Made by a program: the position numbers and the translations under genes. From Tigriopus japonicus (Eukaryota > Arthropoda > Copepoda > Harpacticoida > Harpacticidae), in the NCBI GenBank assembly GCA_010645155.1, contig JAAGOF010000104.1, positions 675,499 through 739,498 of the forward strand: a stretch of DNA of 64,000 nt, written 5' to 3'. Shown here piece by piece: positions 46,850 to 59,591 of this stretch (the stretch's first letter is position 1; each line of letters starts with the position of its first letter). Under the pieces are notes generated by a model. It was not told where the DNA came from. It did not search any database and worked only from the letters and a program-made list of their open reading frames with translations.

Positions 46850-48622
46850 ATGGTGGCTCTTCTTTCTGAGTGGGCAAAAATGTTGACCAGATCGGTCCCT
46901 TCGCGACCTTGTCGTCGCATGCTAGTCATTTTGTTCTTGTGGACATGTTTCTGCTTCCTGGTCTTTCAATTGACTTCCCGTGATGATTTGGTAGATGTCA
47001 TCACGACAGGTCGAAGGCGACAAAGTTCACGGGAACTGCTTCAAAAAGTGGTCGAGACGCGGAAACCTCTGATGACTGGAAACGAGACCTTGATCTTGAG
47101 TGGGAGTGGTCCCTTTAGTACCACCGAGTTGAATATTTTCGAGGTGGAACCGGCCATAGATAGGAGTCCCAAGAGGGATGAGAAGGCTGTGGTGGAGGAA
47201 CTGGCGGCCCAGTTGCCCAATTTGCCCCTGGTTTACCTGCACGAAAACAAGGGCAAGAATTGGCACTACAAGGGCAACAAGACGTGTGCCAAATTCCCGA
47301 CACTGTACGACCTTCACATCAATAACATCTACTGGCAAGAGACCGAGACCTCGAATGGTACTTTCTACATGTATGGTGCTTACCTGGATCGGAGGAAAAA
47401 GAACCGGTTAGGCCCCACTATTCGGATCTTGGCCATGATCAATCGACTTCAGCCGCAAGTGAAGACCTATTGTCAAATCTGGTTCAGTGGTTCCAATGAG
47501 CCGGTGATTTCCAAGGTGTTGGAGTACAAGTATATCTGGTACAATAAATGGGGCAATTACAAGAACGGCATCTTCCAGCCTTATATGATGGCTTGTCAGA
47601 TCCCGTCGTCTCATTGGAAAGAAGTTCCGGTTTCTGTTTCGATTGTGGAGAACGTATGTGATAAGGCCACCAATAACCTTCGCGTTGTCTACAACAAATT
47701 GGAACCCGGTGAGAAGAAGAAGAAATTCGCCGTGTGTGTGAAAGGACTCGATTTTCCCACGGATGATCTTTCCGTCCGCTTGATTGAATGGATTGAGATC
47801 CTGAATGTCTTGGGGGCGGACAAGATCTTCTTATATAATCTAGAAGTGCATCCAAACGTGACAAAAGTGCTGGAACATTACGTGAAAGAGGGCAAAGTCG
47901 ATCTCACCCCTCTGTCCCTCCCGGGCTATCAACCCAATATGCAAATCCTTCAACATCTATATCTCAAGAGTAAACTAAACAACAAACGCCAAAACGAGCT
48001 GATTCCTTACAATGACTGCCTTTATCGGAACATCTACCGCTATGACTACGTGGCCTTGCTCGACATCGATGAGGTCATCATGCCCCTCCATCATCAGGAT
48101 TGGAACGGTATGATGAAGACCGTGGAGGAGAACTCTTTGAAGGTCAAGAATGAGACCCGAGCCTCATTCAATTTCCGTAATGTCTACTTCATGGACGAGA
48201 TGCTCACGGCTCACCGGCCCCAAGGCCTCTTCAAGGACATCCCACCCTACTTGCACATGATGCAACACGTCTACCGCAGTGCCAATTATACCAAACCGGG
48301 TCAATATGTCAAGTGCTTCCACAACACGGAGAAAGTGCTCATTCTGCACAATCACTTCCCGTTGGGCTGTCTAGGCGGAGTGTGTACTTCTTATCCCGTT
48401 AGCACCGAGGTGGGCCACCTCCAGCACTATCGGGCGGACTGTGTCAGTACTCTGAAGAAGTCGTGTGCCAAGGAGTACAAACATTTCAGTGTGGAAGACT
48501 CTACAATTTGGCGTTACAAGAAGGAAGTGATTGCACGGACAACTGACACGTTGAATCGACTCGGATTTTTCCGCGCATCTTCCCAGCCAACTACGCCGAC
48601 TGCGTCTCTTGTCGTGCCATAA
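46850..48622 (+). CDS. Glycosyltransferase family 92 protein (DUF23), type II membrane
   Basis: 590 codons without intron. Residues 1-23 are a short basic cytoplasmic tail. Residues 24-42 (MLVILFLWTCFCFLVFQL) form a signal-anchor, so the enzyme should sit in the Golgi with its catalytic part in the lumen. The stem runs to about residue 290. The GT92 domain (about 291-545) opens KKKFAVCVKGL, followed by LIEWIEILNVLGADKIFLYN. It holds YNDCLYR (387-393) and the acidic LLDIDEVIMP (403-412, DID being the DxD-like metal/nucleotide-sugar site), and ends near LQHYRADC. Six N-glycosylation sequons are at Asn 78, 143, 169, 336, 434 and 479. The characterised nematode member GALT-1 adds beta-1,4-galactose to core fucose of N-glycans. 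The acceptor here is unknown. ATG 46850 follows an in-frame stop and has a G at +4; Met11 is an alternative start. Confidence 0.93.
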   Translation: MVALLSEWAKMLTRSVPSRPCRRMLVILFLWTCFCFLVFQLTSRDDLVDVITTGRRRQSSRELLQKVVETRKPLMTGNETLILSGSGPFSTTELNIFEVEPAIDRSPKRDEKAVVEELAAQLPNLPLVYLHENKGKNWHYKGNKTCAKFPTLYDLHINNIYWQETETSNGTFYMYGAYLDRRKKNRLGPTIRILAMINRLQPQVKTYCQIWFSGSNEPVISKVLEYKYIWYNKWGNYKNGIFQPYMMACQIPSSHWKEVPVSVSIVENVCDKATNNLRVVYNKLEPGEKKKKFAVCVKGLDFPTDDLSVRLIEWIEILNVLGADKIFLYNLEVHPNVTKVLEHYVKEGKVDLTPLSLPGYQPNMQILQHLYLKSKLNNKRQNELIPYNDCLYRNIYRYDYVALLDIDEVIMPLHHQDWNGMMKTVEENSLKVKNETRASFNFRNVYFMDEMLTAHRPQGLFKDIPPYLHMMQHVYRSANYTKPGQYVKCFHNTEKVLILHNHFPLGCLGGVCTSYPVSTEVGHLQHYRADCVSTLKKSCAKEYKHFSVEDSTIWRYKKEVIARTTDTLNRLGFFRASSQPTTPTASLVVP

Positions 48623-51235
48623 CATTGCGATTTATGTACATAGGTACACCACAACAACAGCTATGCACGCACGTGTCCATCTTCCTGATCTACATACACT
48701 TACTTAACATATCTAGACAATAGAAGGAAGAGTGTTTGTGCCCTGATACAAAACCATATCTTTGAAGAAGAAAAACATATCCTCGAGGGGGAAACAAAGA
48801 TTTTTCTGGTGATATTTGACGTGCCATCCATGACTCAGTTTGAGTGATTCTTGAGATTGAGAGATCTTCAACAGTCGACCACACTGAAACTGTGACAAGA
48901 AGCCAGACTTTTTGATCTGTTCTATTCATTCAGTTCTTGTTGAGAAATTGTTAATCCCCTCCCACCCATTTTCCCTTGAAGTGCCAGAGGCAGAAATAGA
49001 AGAGGCAAAAACTGACGTGATGTGAGCCTTCTAGTTCTCGTCTAGTTCTTACTTTGAGGGTTCGACACCTCGTTGCCATGTTGCCAGTCAGCTGTGAGTT
49101 AGCCAGCCACAGATCTCGTGGTGAGAGGCAAATGAAGAACACCTTTGAGAATACATTTACGCCCATGTGATAAATTATGATGCCCTCAATTTCCCTGGCC
49201 CCCTTTTTCTCCCCTTTGGGTTCCATTTGATATGGGTTTCAATGACTAAATACATATATAGAAAAAAGATACTTCCCCTCAAAACTACTACTTCATATGC
49301 TGTGATCGATCAGTCTACATTTCATCCCAACCTAGATGTGTGTATTTACTGCTGGTAATCGTATTTGCCAATCTACTTACCCTACAATGAGCATTCCATT
49401 GATGCAACTCTAAAAACAAAACTATGACATGTCAAAAAACTAGCCAATAAAAAAGTTGAATATTCCTTCTTTTGATGATTTCTTGTGGAAAAATATATTC
49501 TTACCAAAAGTATGCATCTGATGTGCAAGATATCTATCTATATTGGTGACATTCTCAGTTCAGAGTCAAGGGTCAAACTTTACAGTTATGAAGGGAATTG
49601 ATGTCCAAAACTCTTATGTAATAGCTAATTCAGCAACGTTTCTAACTTTTTTACGTAACTCCAAGGTCAAAAAGATCTAGAACTTTTATACAACAAAACC
49701 AAAGCGGGTTCAATCAACATTCTGATATCATAAAGTCAAGGTATTTCTTGTCCCTTCAGAAATAAATTTATCAATGTTAAATCAGTATCAGTCCCGGTTC
49801 TATAAAAATTTGGCTCTTTTCCTTGCTCGTCAATTTTTGACTTAACTAATGTACCCAGTCTAGACCCATCAGTTATCACATCACAGACCTCTCATGATAT
49901 CATCAATATTAATCCTTGAAGGAAACATAACAATTACGGTGCAGAAAAGAAAAGTTGGAAAGAAGCAGTTGGAGACCATGCTGTGAGGTATGTGGAACTA
50001 ATTCAGTGCACATCCTTTCTGAGTTTTGAACCATGTACAACTGATTAAAGACAGTACTGGTGTACTTTTCCCAAAGTTCTAGCCAAATTCAAAGAGTATG
50101 GTTGAGCCTATAGTGCTTTTTAAGGTCCCCAATGCGCTGAAGCTTTGTAGCCGTCTTGAACGGCTCATTAATTATCTTGTCAACTGGGATCCGCTAAAAT
50201 TAATGTGATGATGAAGGATGGCTCAATTATGAAGATGCACCTTTGATACCGACTCACACTGGACAAAAGATCACAAACGTTTGAAAAAGGAATCTAGTGG
50301 ACAATGATCTCTAAATGAAAGGTTTGTGCAAAAAATAGAGAGGGTGGTTGTTCATTCGTCATTGCAAACTTGCTTAGTCAGTTTTAGCAAAAAAATGCAA
50401 AAGAACAAGTCAATTTTGATGCACAGAGGTAGTGCGAGAATGCAAAGGCCTAACTTTTGAAATCATTGAGTGAGAATTTGAAAGATTTTAACATTAGGAC
50501 TACATATTTTGCATCCTGAATTCCAAGGAATGCTTTATTGTTTATCGATAACATAACATTAGTAAAACGTTTTGGGTTCTTAGTCTTTTATCTTCCTTGG
50601 CCTTTTCTTTGTTTTGATTTGAATTGAGGTAATTTTTTGTTCTAAATTCATACCATCAAAAATGTCGATCATTTTCAGAATTGCTGAGAAGCTCCCGTAT
50701 GCTTTACACTAACGGGAAGGAACTACTACCTAGGGTACAAAACTAGTAAACCGCATATTTGATGATTTTGTGAAATTTTGGCTCAAGTTTTCTCCAGTAA
50801 TTGAAATGAAACGTATCTTTAATCAATTGAAACGTTGCTTCCAATTAGTAAGCTCGAACGTTATTGAGAGAGAAAGATGCAGTTCATTGTTTTGAATCTG
50901 AGGAGCCTCTTCTTTGTTGTTGTGTTCGTCCCTTTGTACTAAAATCAGGCACAAAAAGGTGCTTCAAAATTCATGTGGTTGCTTTAATCAATTTCTAGGA
51001 GTCAGTTCAATGTTAGATTAGCTTAAACAATAGTAAACAACGTGATGAAATTGTCACCAAATTTATCTTTGTCCAGTAAAACAATTTATATTTCGATTGC
51101 ATCATAGTTCAATTATTTCAAAAGTGAGTTTATAGCAAGCGTTCTTAAAGGCCTATATTAAATTCAAACCATTATGGTGTCTCCAATTATCAAGAGTGGA
51201 AATGAGTTGTTTCCTGGCAATTAGATTATGATAAC
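48623..51235. other. 3' flank of the GT92 gene, otherwise unrecognised
   Basis: The first AATAAA in the plus direction is at 49446-49451 and the next at 49761-49766. Either could end the transcript. No gene or bounded repeat was found in the rest. Confidence 0.4.
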
Positions 51236-52023
51236 TAGGGACGGGCAAAAAGTGCAAATCAAAAGAACCTTTTGGTTAACAAAAGTTGCCTAAAAAATCA
51301 GCCCAAAATTGGAAAAATAAAATGCAGAAAAAGGTCAAAAGCGCAAAAAAACAAAAAGCTTCAGATACTCTCATGTCATCTGCTTGTCATTTTTCAATCT
51401 TGAAGAGCAAAATTTAGATATTGAAGTAGTATTAATCAATACTATGCCAGCCTATGCTGGGAGCCTTAAAGATTTTCAAAATATTTTTAACTTTTGTTGT
51501 TCAAAATGGTCTTTTTTGTTTTGATTACGCTTAATGAGAAAGGTAAACAAACTGCAAGGAAGGAATTTCTGATCGTGTTGGGATGGAATCACAGCTGAAT
51601 ATAAAAGTACTCAACAACTAGGGAACATGTATTTACTTTTATTAAAATACTATTCTAAAAGTAATTGAAATGGGAAAAGTGTTGCTATTGACAAAGTATT
51701 TTTGTTTTCAGTTATATTAGTTGTGCTCTAAAAATACAAGAAGGCCAATATTCAGTGAGATTTTCACCATTCTTGTGTCTTGTTTGAATAATTCAGATTG
51801 TGTGAACTTTGGTGATGAGTGTTCAATCAGATTTAGTTTTCAAATTTGAAAAAAAATCTTCCAAAAGTAAATATTTTCAAAGAAGAAATAGCAAACTCTT
51901 AACAATTTGTTCATTTTAGGCCGAATTGGTAAAAAATCGTGCAAATAAAGGCGAAAAGTGCAAAAAGGCAAATAAATGAGTTTATGTTACCAAAAATCTT
52001 TTTACACTTTTTGCCCGTCCCTA
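51236..52023. mobile_element. hAT element, non-autonomous, perfect 8-bp duplication
   Basis: Ends TAGGGACGGGCAAAAAGTG are inverted and identical. ATGATAAC is duplicated exactly on both sides (51228-51235 and 52024-52031). The 788-bp interior has AAAGTGCAAA-type sub-terminal repeats and no transposase frame. The intact duplication suggests a fairly recent insertion. Confidence 0.93.
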
Positions 52024-52389
52024 ATGATAACCATTTCATTTAATTTACCTTGAGTAGTGCAAAGATTCTTAGGAAAATCAAATAAAGGCATACAGATTTT
52101 CTAAAAGTATATGATGTCATTCTCTCTAGCCTTTTTTGTACAGGTTTTGAGCGCAATTTAGCACTTACACAAATGGTTGAACATGTACATACAATAGAGC
52201 CTGGGGTAAATATTTGGTTTTCCATAGAAAGTAGTGTTTGACCCAACTCAACAATTCTTTACTTTTAACACTATTGGATGCTCGGGTAAAATAAAATAAA
52301 AACATTTAAACACCTTGCAGTCTTTTTAAAATTTCAGTTGAAGGTATGGTAATTGCATTAAAAAATTGCACCAACTTCTTTCCAAAATA

Positions 52390-52984
52390 CAGGGTGTCCA
52401 GGAATTGATGGTGTATCGGGTTTTTATTTGCCATTCAGACGAAAAATTTGCTTTAAAACTGAAAAATATGGACTGTTACGAAGTGTTTTGAAAACCCTCA
52501 TTTCATTGGAAACCACGGTTTCAAATGCATGCCTCAATGTTTGAGGAGTCCAGAGCGTCTCAAGAAAAGGAGGTCAAAAAGGTATCTAAAACTCGTCTTG
52601 GAAGGACTCTTCAATAATCACATTGCCCAGGGAACATCCAAATCTCCTGAAATCAACTCAAAATTGTTCAGGAGGCAAGAGGAACGACCGTAAAAGAGCC
52701 TTGATCTAAAATGTGTTTAAAATTTGAAGATTATTTCTAAGTATGAGCGTATTTTCAACCCTGTGTCAAAAACGTAAAGCAAGACCGAGAAAAAATAAAA
52801 AGCACGTGCCCCCATACCAAGTCAAATAAGTTGAAGAGACTGATAAAAGGTGTCTTGAAAATGATTCGAAGTTATTTGTAACTGAAATATAACCATATCT
52901 ACAAAAGTATTTTTTTCTCTAACGTGACCTTTAGCTATTGAAAATCTATTTTTTCCGATGCACCATCAATTCTTGGACACCCTG
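52390..52984. mobile_element. TA-flanked MITE with CAGGGTGTCCAGGAATTGATG ends
   Basis: Inverted ends of about 31 bp (start CAGGGTGTCCAGGAATTGAT) are flanked by TA at 52388-52389 and 52985-52986. The interior (595 bp total) shows a possible trace of a transposase DNA-binding region (around 52525-52590) broken by stops, too weak to assign. Tc1/mariner-type by target and ends. Confidence 0.82.
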
Positions 52985-53201
52985 TAGAAATACTGTAAAT
53001 TGAAATTCAAAATATAAACTAAGAAGTTTGGATTGGTTTCGGATTATGTTGGATCCCCAGAAAAAAATTTACAAATCCGAATTCGAACCCAAACCCGAAA
53101 GGCTTTTTGACCAATCCAAACAAATCCGAATCCAAGAATGGGCGAAATGGATAATGTGAAAATCAATTTCTTCAATTAATTTATTTGCAGATACGCGTAT
53201 A

Positions 53202-54405
53202 TTGAGTAAACTTCACAAACACTTGAATCTTATCGTGGTCCTCATTTTTGAAAAACGTTGTCGGCACAATTGGACAACTCTATTGGTCAAAAAAATGGCT
53301 ATAATCAAAAGTCATTGCAGTGAAATTTTACTTCTTGGGTCTGAACGCCTGCGTCCGCAAGAGGTCGCATCTCATGATTTCACTCTTTACTTGAGAGTTC
53401 TAATCCAATGCACGGCTATACATACAGTAGAGCAAGTCATTGAAGAACTTGGATGTCATGGCTTGTGAGTCGGTCAAAGTAGTCCGTTATGAATTTGCCA
53501 AGGCTGCTCATAGGGTGGATCACGGCCTTTTGCTTGATGGCATGCTCAAATAGTTTGGTAATCATTAGGGCTAGGGAAATTTTTTTTTTACATTAAAAAT
53601 ACTTTTTTTACATTTTTTGCCAATTTTACGTGAATATAACATTTTAATTTTATTTGACATGTTTTGGAAAATTTCAACATTTTCTTAACATTTTTTATAC
53701 TTTTTGCTCAAAAATGTCATCCCAAAACCGGTTCTGATGGACAAACCAATCAAATGAAGGCTTGAAGTTTCCCGCCAAAATTTCCCGCTAAAATTGTCAT
53801 TGTTCAACTTCACATTTTAAAAATCATGAAAAAGTTCAAATCATAAACTTTGTGATCTTTTTTTCCATGATTATTTTACGTGGGCTAAATAGCTATGTGT
53901 AGAGTAAAGTATGTTTTAAGTTGGCATTGTTGCCATTATTTACTCAGACTTTAATATCTATTGCCTTTCAAAGGATCTGAATGTGCTGTCTGACATATAA
54001 CATAAACTGTTTTGACGTCTAGCTTATAAAAACACCCCCCTATATGAGCGCAACCTCCCGTTTTTTTAAGCTAGAGTTTTGACGGCATTATTTCCTTCAG
54101 ATGTCTGTAGTCTTCTCAAGTCCTCCATGCATCTAGTCCCATTTCTCACACATTTCGTTGACTTTTTTGCCCTAATTTTCAACATTTTTTTGCTCTTTTT
54201 GCTCAAAATTTCAACATTTTTTGCCCTTTTTGCCCTATATTTCAAAATTTTTTGCCCGTTTTCCTGACATTTTAATGACATTTTTTGGACGTATTTCCAA
54301 CATTTTTTCCCGGGCTCTAGTAATCATAATCAAGGTAATTAGCAATCATGGATTGAAAGGGTCAGCAATAAAAGGAAGCAAATGATCAAGATGGCAGAAA
54401 TATTT
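53202..54405 (+). pseudogene. Decayed LINE reverse transcriptase, interrupted by a hAT element
   Basis: Frames here align with the LINE at 10908-13370. EQVIEELGCHG corresponds to its EQIIEGLESHE. FAKAAHRVDHGLLLDG corresponds to the catalytic DFAKAFDKVDHGLLLDQ, with the catalytic region eroded and a stop after LK. After the hAT insertion (53566-54319) the frame resumes as SWIERVSNKRKQMIKM, matching NWIDSFMSERKQIVKV. Stops and frameshifts make it non-functional. Confidence 0.8.
53566..54319. mobile_element. hAT element inserted in the LINE relic, perfect 8-bp duplication
   Basis: Starts TAGGGCTAGGGAAA and ends in the complement of TAGAGCCCGGGAAAAAATG. GTAATCAT is duplicated exactly at 53558-53565 and 54320-54327. 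The interior is rich in ACATTTTTTGCC repeats near both ends. 754 bp, no transposase. Confidence 0.92.
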
Positions 54406-54620
54406 ACCGACAAAAACAGTAGAATATGTTTGGTTTCTGCATTTTCTTATCTCTCCTTACAAATTGCTCTTTATTTAATGAACTATATTATTTGGCAATG
54501 CTCAAAAAAAGTTATGCCGTAACTAAGCCTGTGTGGCCAAAAGCAAGGAGATCTTCAGACTCTGGAGACTCAGTCACGCTGGGAAACGACAGTTGAGAGA
54601 CAGCGGGAGTGCAGTCTACT

Positions 54621-54628
54621 TATAAATA
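54621..54628 (+). promoter_or_regulatory. TATA box of the P-like transposase relic
   Basis: TATAAATA lies 59 nt before the THAP start codon, a sensible promoter position for a short leader. Confidence 0.45.
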
Positions 54629-54686
54629 GAAACTAGGTGATTTGTGTTTTGGAAACGTAGAATTTCTCACGTCGAATAATTGGAAG

Positions 54687-55850
54687 ATGGTGAACACTTG
54701 TGCTGCACCTGGTTACAGGTCTGGCTATTGGTTAAGATACGGAGACCCAACTCCAGATCCGCAGATCTCCATGTACAAGGTTCCAAGTGACCCGTTCAGC
54801 GAGTTTCAAGATATCTTTCGATCACGCCAAAGCCATCACGGAACCAGACAGAGGCTCGCTACTTCAGGAGCCCTACAAGCCCTTCAAATTCAAAAGGAGG
54901 AGGCTTAGTATGAGGCGTTCCTTGAGGATGAACGCTTAAAGTGCCTTGAGGATATCATGTTCAAGCTACACACCCTTGGCTTGCCAGAAGGCATCTCAGT
55001 CGTCAAAAAGTAAAACTGTCTCCTTTTTCCAAACATTGAGGAAAGAGGAACTAGCCAGATTAATATCTTGTTTCATCTAACAAATATTTCAAGATGGCAC
55101 CTTTAAAATGCAAGTACAAAACGTGATCTTCTCCCAATCCTCTGTTGCAAGTGTGACAACCCGAGATTGCATCGAATACTTATGGGAAATACCAAATACT
55201 TTGGCAGCCTTGAAGAGCTATGGAGAATACTTTTAAAAAGACACAGCCTTAACCGAATAGTCCAAGACTTTCAAAAACGGTGGAACACGAACACGTGGAT
55301 GATTGGCATTCGAAATTAGAAGGCCAGGGAAAAGAGCGACAAGGTCTCACATCTCCCACCATGCTTGCCATGACTTTGTCCACCAAAGCTCTCCAAGAAT
55401 ATGCCAGAGATATGTTACATAGGCATGAGATCCAAAATGTACTTTTTGGGAAATTTCAATCTGATCATTTCAATCAGCCTGATTGGGTTGGTAAGGACAA
55501 CTTTTGGGAGGTAATTATTTTACCTCTTACTGACAGATTCTAGAATCTGATAAGCCGTGGAGTGGAGAAGCTAATCTAAGTTTGATCATTGGTGAAATTC
55601 GGCAACATGCAAGTTTGTGCCATTAAAATAAATGTTGGCCCCAAACCAGTGTCCGAGAGTGAAAACATCCAGAATTCTGATTTAAAACTTCGATTGATGC
55701 TCAAATTTCTTCCCATTACTCATTTGGAGTCCATTGAAGACAGCAGTATTGGTTTTTACATTGCTGGTTATCTTGTGCGATCGTCGAGTGAAGTGTACCC
55801 AATGCCCAAACTTGGTGTCACAAGGCAAAACCTTAAGAGTTTTAAACCTT
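54687..55850 (+). pseudogene. Degenerate P-element-like transposase with THAP domain
   Basis: The start MVNTCAAPGYRSGYW and SMYKVPSDP match the beginning of a THAP C2CH zinc-finger domain, but the second cysteine of the usual CxxxxC pair is Tyr here. The first frame stops at 54906. Later segments in other frames look like the rest of a P/THAP9-type transposase: ALQEYARDMLHRHE with FGKFQSDHF (55400-55470), a shifted QILESDKPWSGEANLS (from about 55536) and DSSIGFYIAGYLVRSS (about 55737-55790). At least two frameshifts or stops separate them. The element ends were not located. P transposases cut and paste DNA using a GTP cofactor; this copy cannot. Confidence 0.68.
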
Positions 55851-58800
55851 GAAGATGAAGAAGCCTCAACGGATTGTTTTCCTTTTACAGTGAGTCTAAC
55901 AATGATAAACTTGTAGTGTGCAAAATTTAGGTTTTAGAGGAGCAATGTTATGTTATGATTGTAGGATTAACATATTAATATTTAACTCTAAGCTCATGAA
56001 AGTATTTAAGGCTTCAATGGTATGATTTTTTATTTGCAATCTTAAAATGATAATGAACTCTTGTCATGAGTTGGAAAAAACAATGAGACCTTGGCAAATA
56101 TTTAATTCGGTAGAATCAATTTTAGGATGATAGCACTGAACATGCCACTTCAACATTACACATGCTATGATATCAAACAAACATCATCCAATTAGGATGT
56201 CTCCATTTTCATCCATGGTTGAACAAAAATTCGAAAAATTTTTTTTTTCCAAAATGGGTAGGTAGACTTTTAAACCTAAAGTTAAAACCGTTGAATTCTT
56301 AAGTCCAGAAAATGGTTTGGCACTAACTTCGAATTTCATAACCCAAACCCTCCTCAAACACACTTTAAAGATTTGGTTTGTACTAAGTTTGGCAGGTTGA
56401 ACAAGTTTAACCATGTTTCATAATGGATATCACGGGAACAAGAGATTTTGCACACTAGTGGAACCTCAAACAGTTGGGAAATTCCATTATCCAGGAATAT
56501 GCATGACGAGTTTCTGAAACTGTCTGTTTCAGGAAAATTCAAAGGTTTAGTCTTAACACACGGTTTAGGGTTCTTTGTTTTAATCTAAACAAGCATGGGA
56601 CCAAAGGACCTTTCGGACAAATGTTGACTCTGGTTTTGGTTATGCCTTCAAAAACCTGCTGCAGATATGAACTTTAAAAATTAGAGTTTGAAGACAAACT
56701 TGGAGACTTTTTGGGTCCAAATATCCTTGGAACTCAATTTTTCGGATCTTTTAAAACAAACTCTAGCATGTTGGGCACATGATCACTTTGAATTTCAAAG
56801 TGAATTTTTTGTCACAGGCTTTCGGTTTTGGTTTCAGTTATGCCCTCTTTTAGCTGAAACTTTTGCTTTTGGTTAAGAGCCCTTTTGGTCCATCACTAAC
56901 TTTACCCACGGTACTTGCATTTGTGAGGGTACCCTCAATTCATATAGAATGTAGATTAATTTGAGCTCTTGTCTAGTGCTATCTTTTTGGGTTCATCTAT
57001 TCCTCAGTTGTTCCCTTAACTCTGTTGCTATATGTAGAAGCTGAACATTGGTGGTATTATTATAATAAAAACCACATTATCAATGTCTTGTGCTCAATTG
57101 CATTGAGCAAATTGAGATGTTCCAAGATCTCAATTCTGGCCAATGCAAATGGTCAAGTTGGAGAGGAGAAGATTTTATCAACCCTCTATAATTGTTTGTT
57201 GATACTTGTAGTTCTAGATACCAAACTTATTTCATTCTGAATTTCCAAAAGTCCATTGCCTCTGAATAGCCATGAGATTTTCAGAATTGAAAGAATATAT
57301 TTTTTATTTGTATGTGTCTTTCTTGTGTTATTATCTGCCTGATTTCACTGTTCAAGAATCTGCATATACCATGTTTTATGACTAGCTCTTCTCCTTTATG
57401 GTAACACTGTGGCTCCAATGATTTTTACAATCCTGTGCATCTATTGGTGCTTTGATATCCTTGACTCATCTCAAATCAGTTCCTCAATCATTCGGTCTCT
57501 AGCTTGGCTATTTGTTTTCAGCTCCGACTGAACAAACAAAACAAGCAACTGATTTCATCAGCTGGAAAATGTGACCTAGAGACATATAAGTAAAAGTGCA
57601 CTGTCACCAAGGAATTCCATTGCCACATTACTTGTTGATCCAATCTCAAAAGATGAGTTTTGGAAGGATAAACAGTCATATAATGTAACATAAAGATTAC
57701 CGTCGGAACGAATTGGTTCTCTTTCTGTGAAAAGAATGACATGATTGGTTTTCAGCTATCATCTCCCATCTTACAATTCCTGTACAAAACAACTTATCAA
57801 GAAAAGATGGTTTCTCTCTTGAAAAGTCTTTGGAGTGAGGTTTCTTCTCCCATCATCCTGTACTGTATTATCAAAGGTTGACAGTTGTTCCATCTTCATT
57901 TTTTTATCAGTGAGCGAGGATCTCCATCCAACTTTTCATTACATCTTGAAAAGATATGCAGCACAATGTTCTTAGAATTGTGTACCTTAAACTTTCAGAC
58001 AAGGCCTTATTTTTGGTTTAACGTGGAAATACAGGTATTTTAAGGCCATTAGGGACATCTAATAAACTAAAAGCCCAATTTTGAAGCCAGTAGAACTTGA
58101 GAAAAAATCTCCATCCACTTTGTTTTCCAACATCAACAAAGGATGACCCGATGACAAAAATACCTCCAATAGCCAGGGATGAGGAGATTTATGGTCACTT
58201 TGATGGTAGTTGAAACCGTTTTCAATGGCTCAAGTCCACCTTGATTACCTTGCGGCATTTTTAGTAGCCCCTAAGACGTTCAACAAGTTTTAAGCATGGT
58301 TACGTTGCCCATTTTTCCAACTCTTTTCCCCCCTTAAATGGAACCGTGACGAGTCAAACTCATCTTCGTTCGAACTTCGTGAGTCAAACCAAGCATTCAA
58401 ACCGGTTTGAACACAAAGATCGTATTTTGGGATTACAGTCGTCCAGGCGAATTTTGGACGCCTTCAACTATGTTTGAAGAGAGCCTCTAATCCTGAGCAG
58501 GCGCAAGCTGTTTTGGGTAAGTAAAAAGAGGAGGATTATGCGCTTGTCTACTAATATAGCCAGTCTCGCTGGACAAAACTGGAATCGAAAGGCACGCGGT
58601 ACCATGAAAGTCGTCTCAAGGTCACTTTGCATGGCATCTTCTTGGCTAAATACAGCGTACAGTGTGTACTTACTGGCTACTTCAAGTACGATTTGAGTCT
58701 GAAAATGACGCAGACTTTCTTTGTGGTAACCTTAAATAAGAAATGTTTTCTTTTAAGACGGCAATTCACCATATTTAAGGCAAAAGAAAATGTTCCAAAA

Positions 58801-59591
58801 TGCAAAATCAACAATAGCTTTGTCAAAATGTACACAAAAAGGACTTATTCAAGCTTGAACCTGTTACCTATAGTGTTTTTATAAAAAGTTCACTGCGTGC
58901 GTTCTAAAACCAATGTTAATGGAAAAAGAAGGATAGCAATTACGTATGGCATGATCAAAAATGAGAACGAATTTCTTGGGTATTGCGTGCTTGAAATGGT
59001 TCAAGCTCTTGATTTGTTTATGTACAACGTCAGGCGAGGCTGGCATGAATTGATGATTCTAACCTTCCACGAAATCTGCTGGACGGCTTTTCTGAGAGTT
59101 CTGTGAAATTGACTTATGAGCCATCTGATGCACTAAAGTACTCCTAAGCCATTATTGACAAGCCCTTACATTCTTGAAGACATATTGCCAGATGGAAGTC
59201 GACTTAAAACAAAAAGGACCAAAAAGCCACTCTACACATCTAAGGACCTTAAAACAAAATGGAAGGGACGCGAGATTGGATTAGCGTCGAGGTGAGAGGA
59301 CAACCGTGGACAAAATTGAAAGGCCAACCGACTTTTGGGGCCACTCAAAACCTCTCAAGTGGCTGTTGAGTTAGAAACTTTTGTTTGCTTTTCACGTCCA
59401 ATTATTATGAGACTTTTGTTGGGCATGATTTTTTTTTCGTAGCAAATTTTAGGGGTTTTGGTACGTGTTGCACAATTCGTGATTTTCAAAACCTGAACTA
59501 GTGAAAAACAACGTTTTCAGAATTGTCCATGCTCAGGAATATCCGGTTATTGTTTTCTGAAATCCGTGTCAGATGGAGAACAAATCATAAT
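55851..59591. other. Repeat-like and unrecognised sequence
   Basis: Between 56589 and 56905 the two sides show weak inverted similarity (GGACCAAAGGACC and GGTCCATCACTAAC style ends), possibly another decayed hAT. Frames at 58627-59106 look like fragments of one broken protein but match nothing I know. The remainder shows no structure. Confidence 0.35.

Noticed and set aside
46545..46886. Plus-strand 113-codon frame overlapping the GT92 start
   Set aside because: It crosses the splice acceptor, is in another frame and shows no domain; the GT92 frame is clearly the coding one.
47027..48625. Several frames antisense to or overlapping GT92
   Set aside because: They are shadows of a strongly biased coding sequence.
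56589..56905. Possible decayed hAT element
   Set aside because: End similarity is weak and no duplication is seen; noted only within the surrounding stretch.
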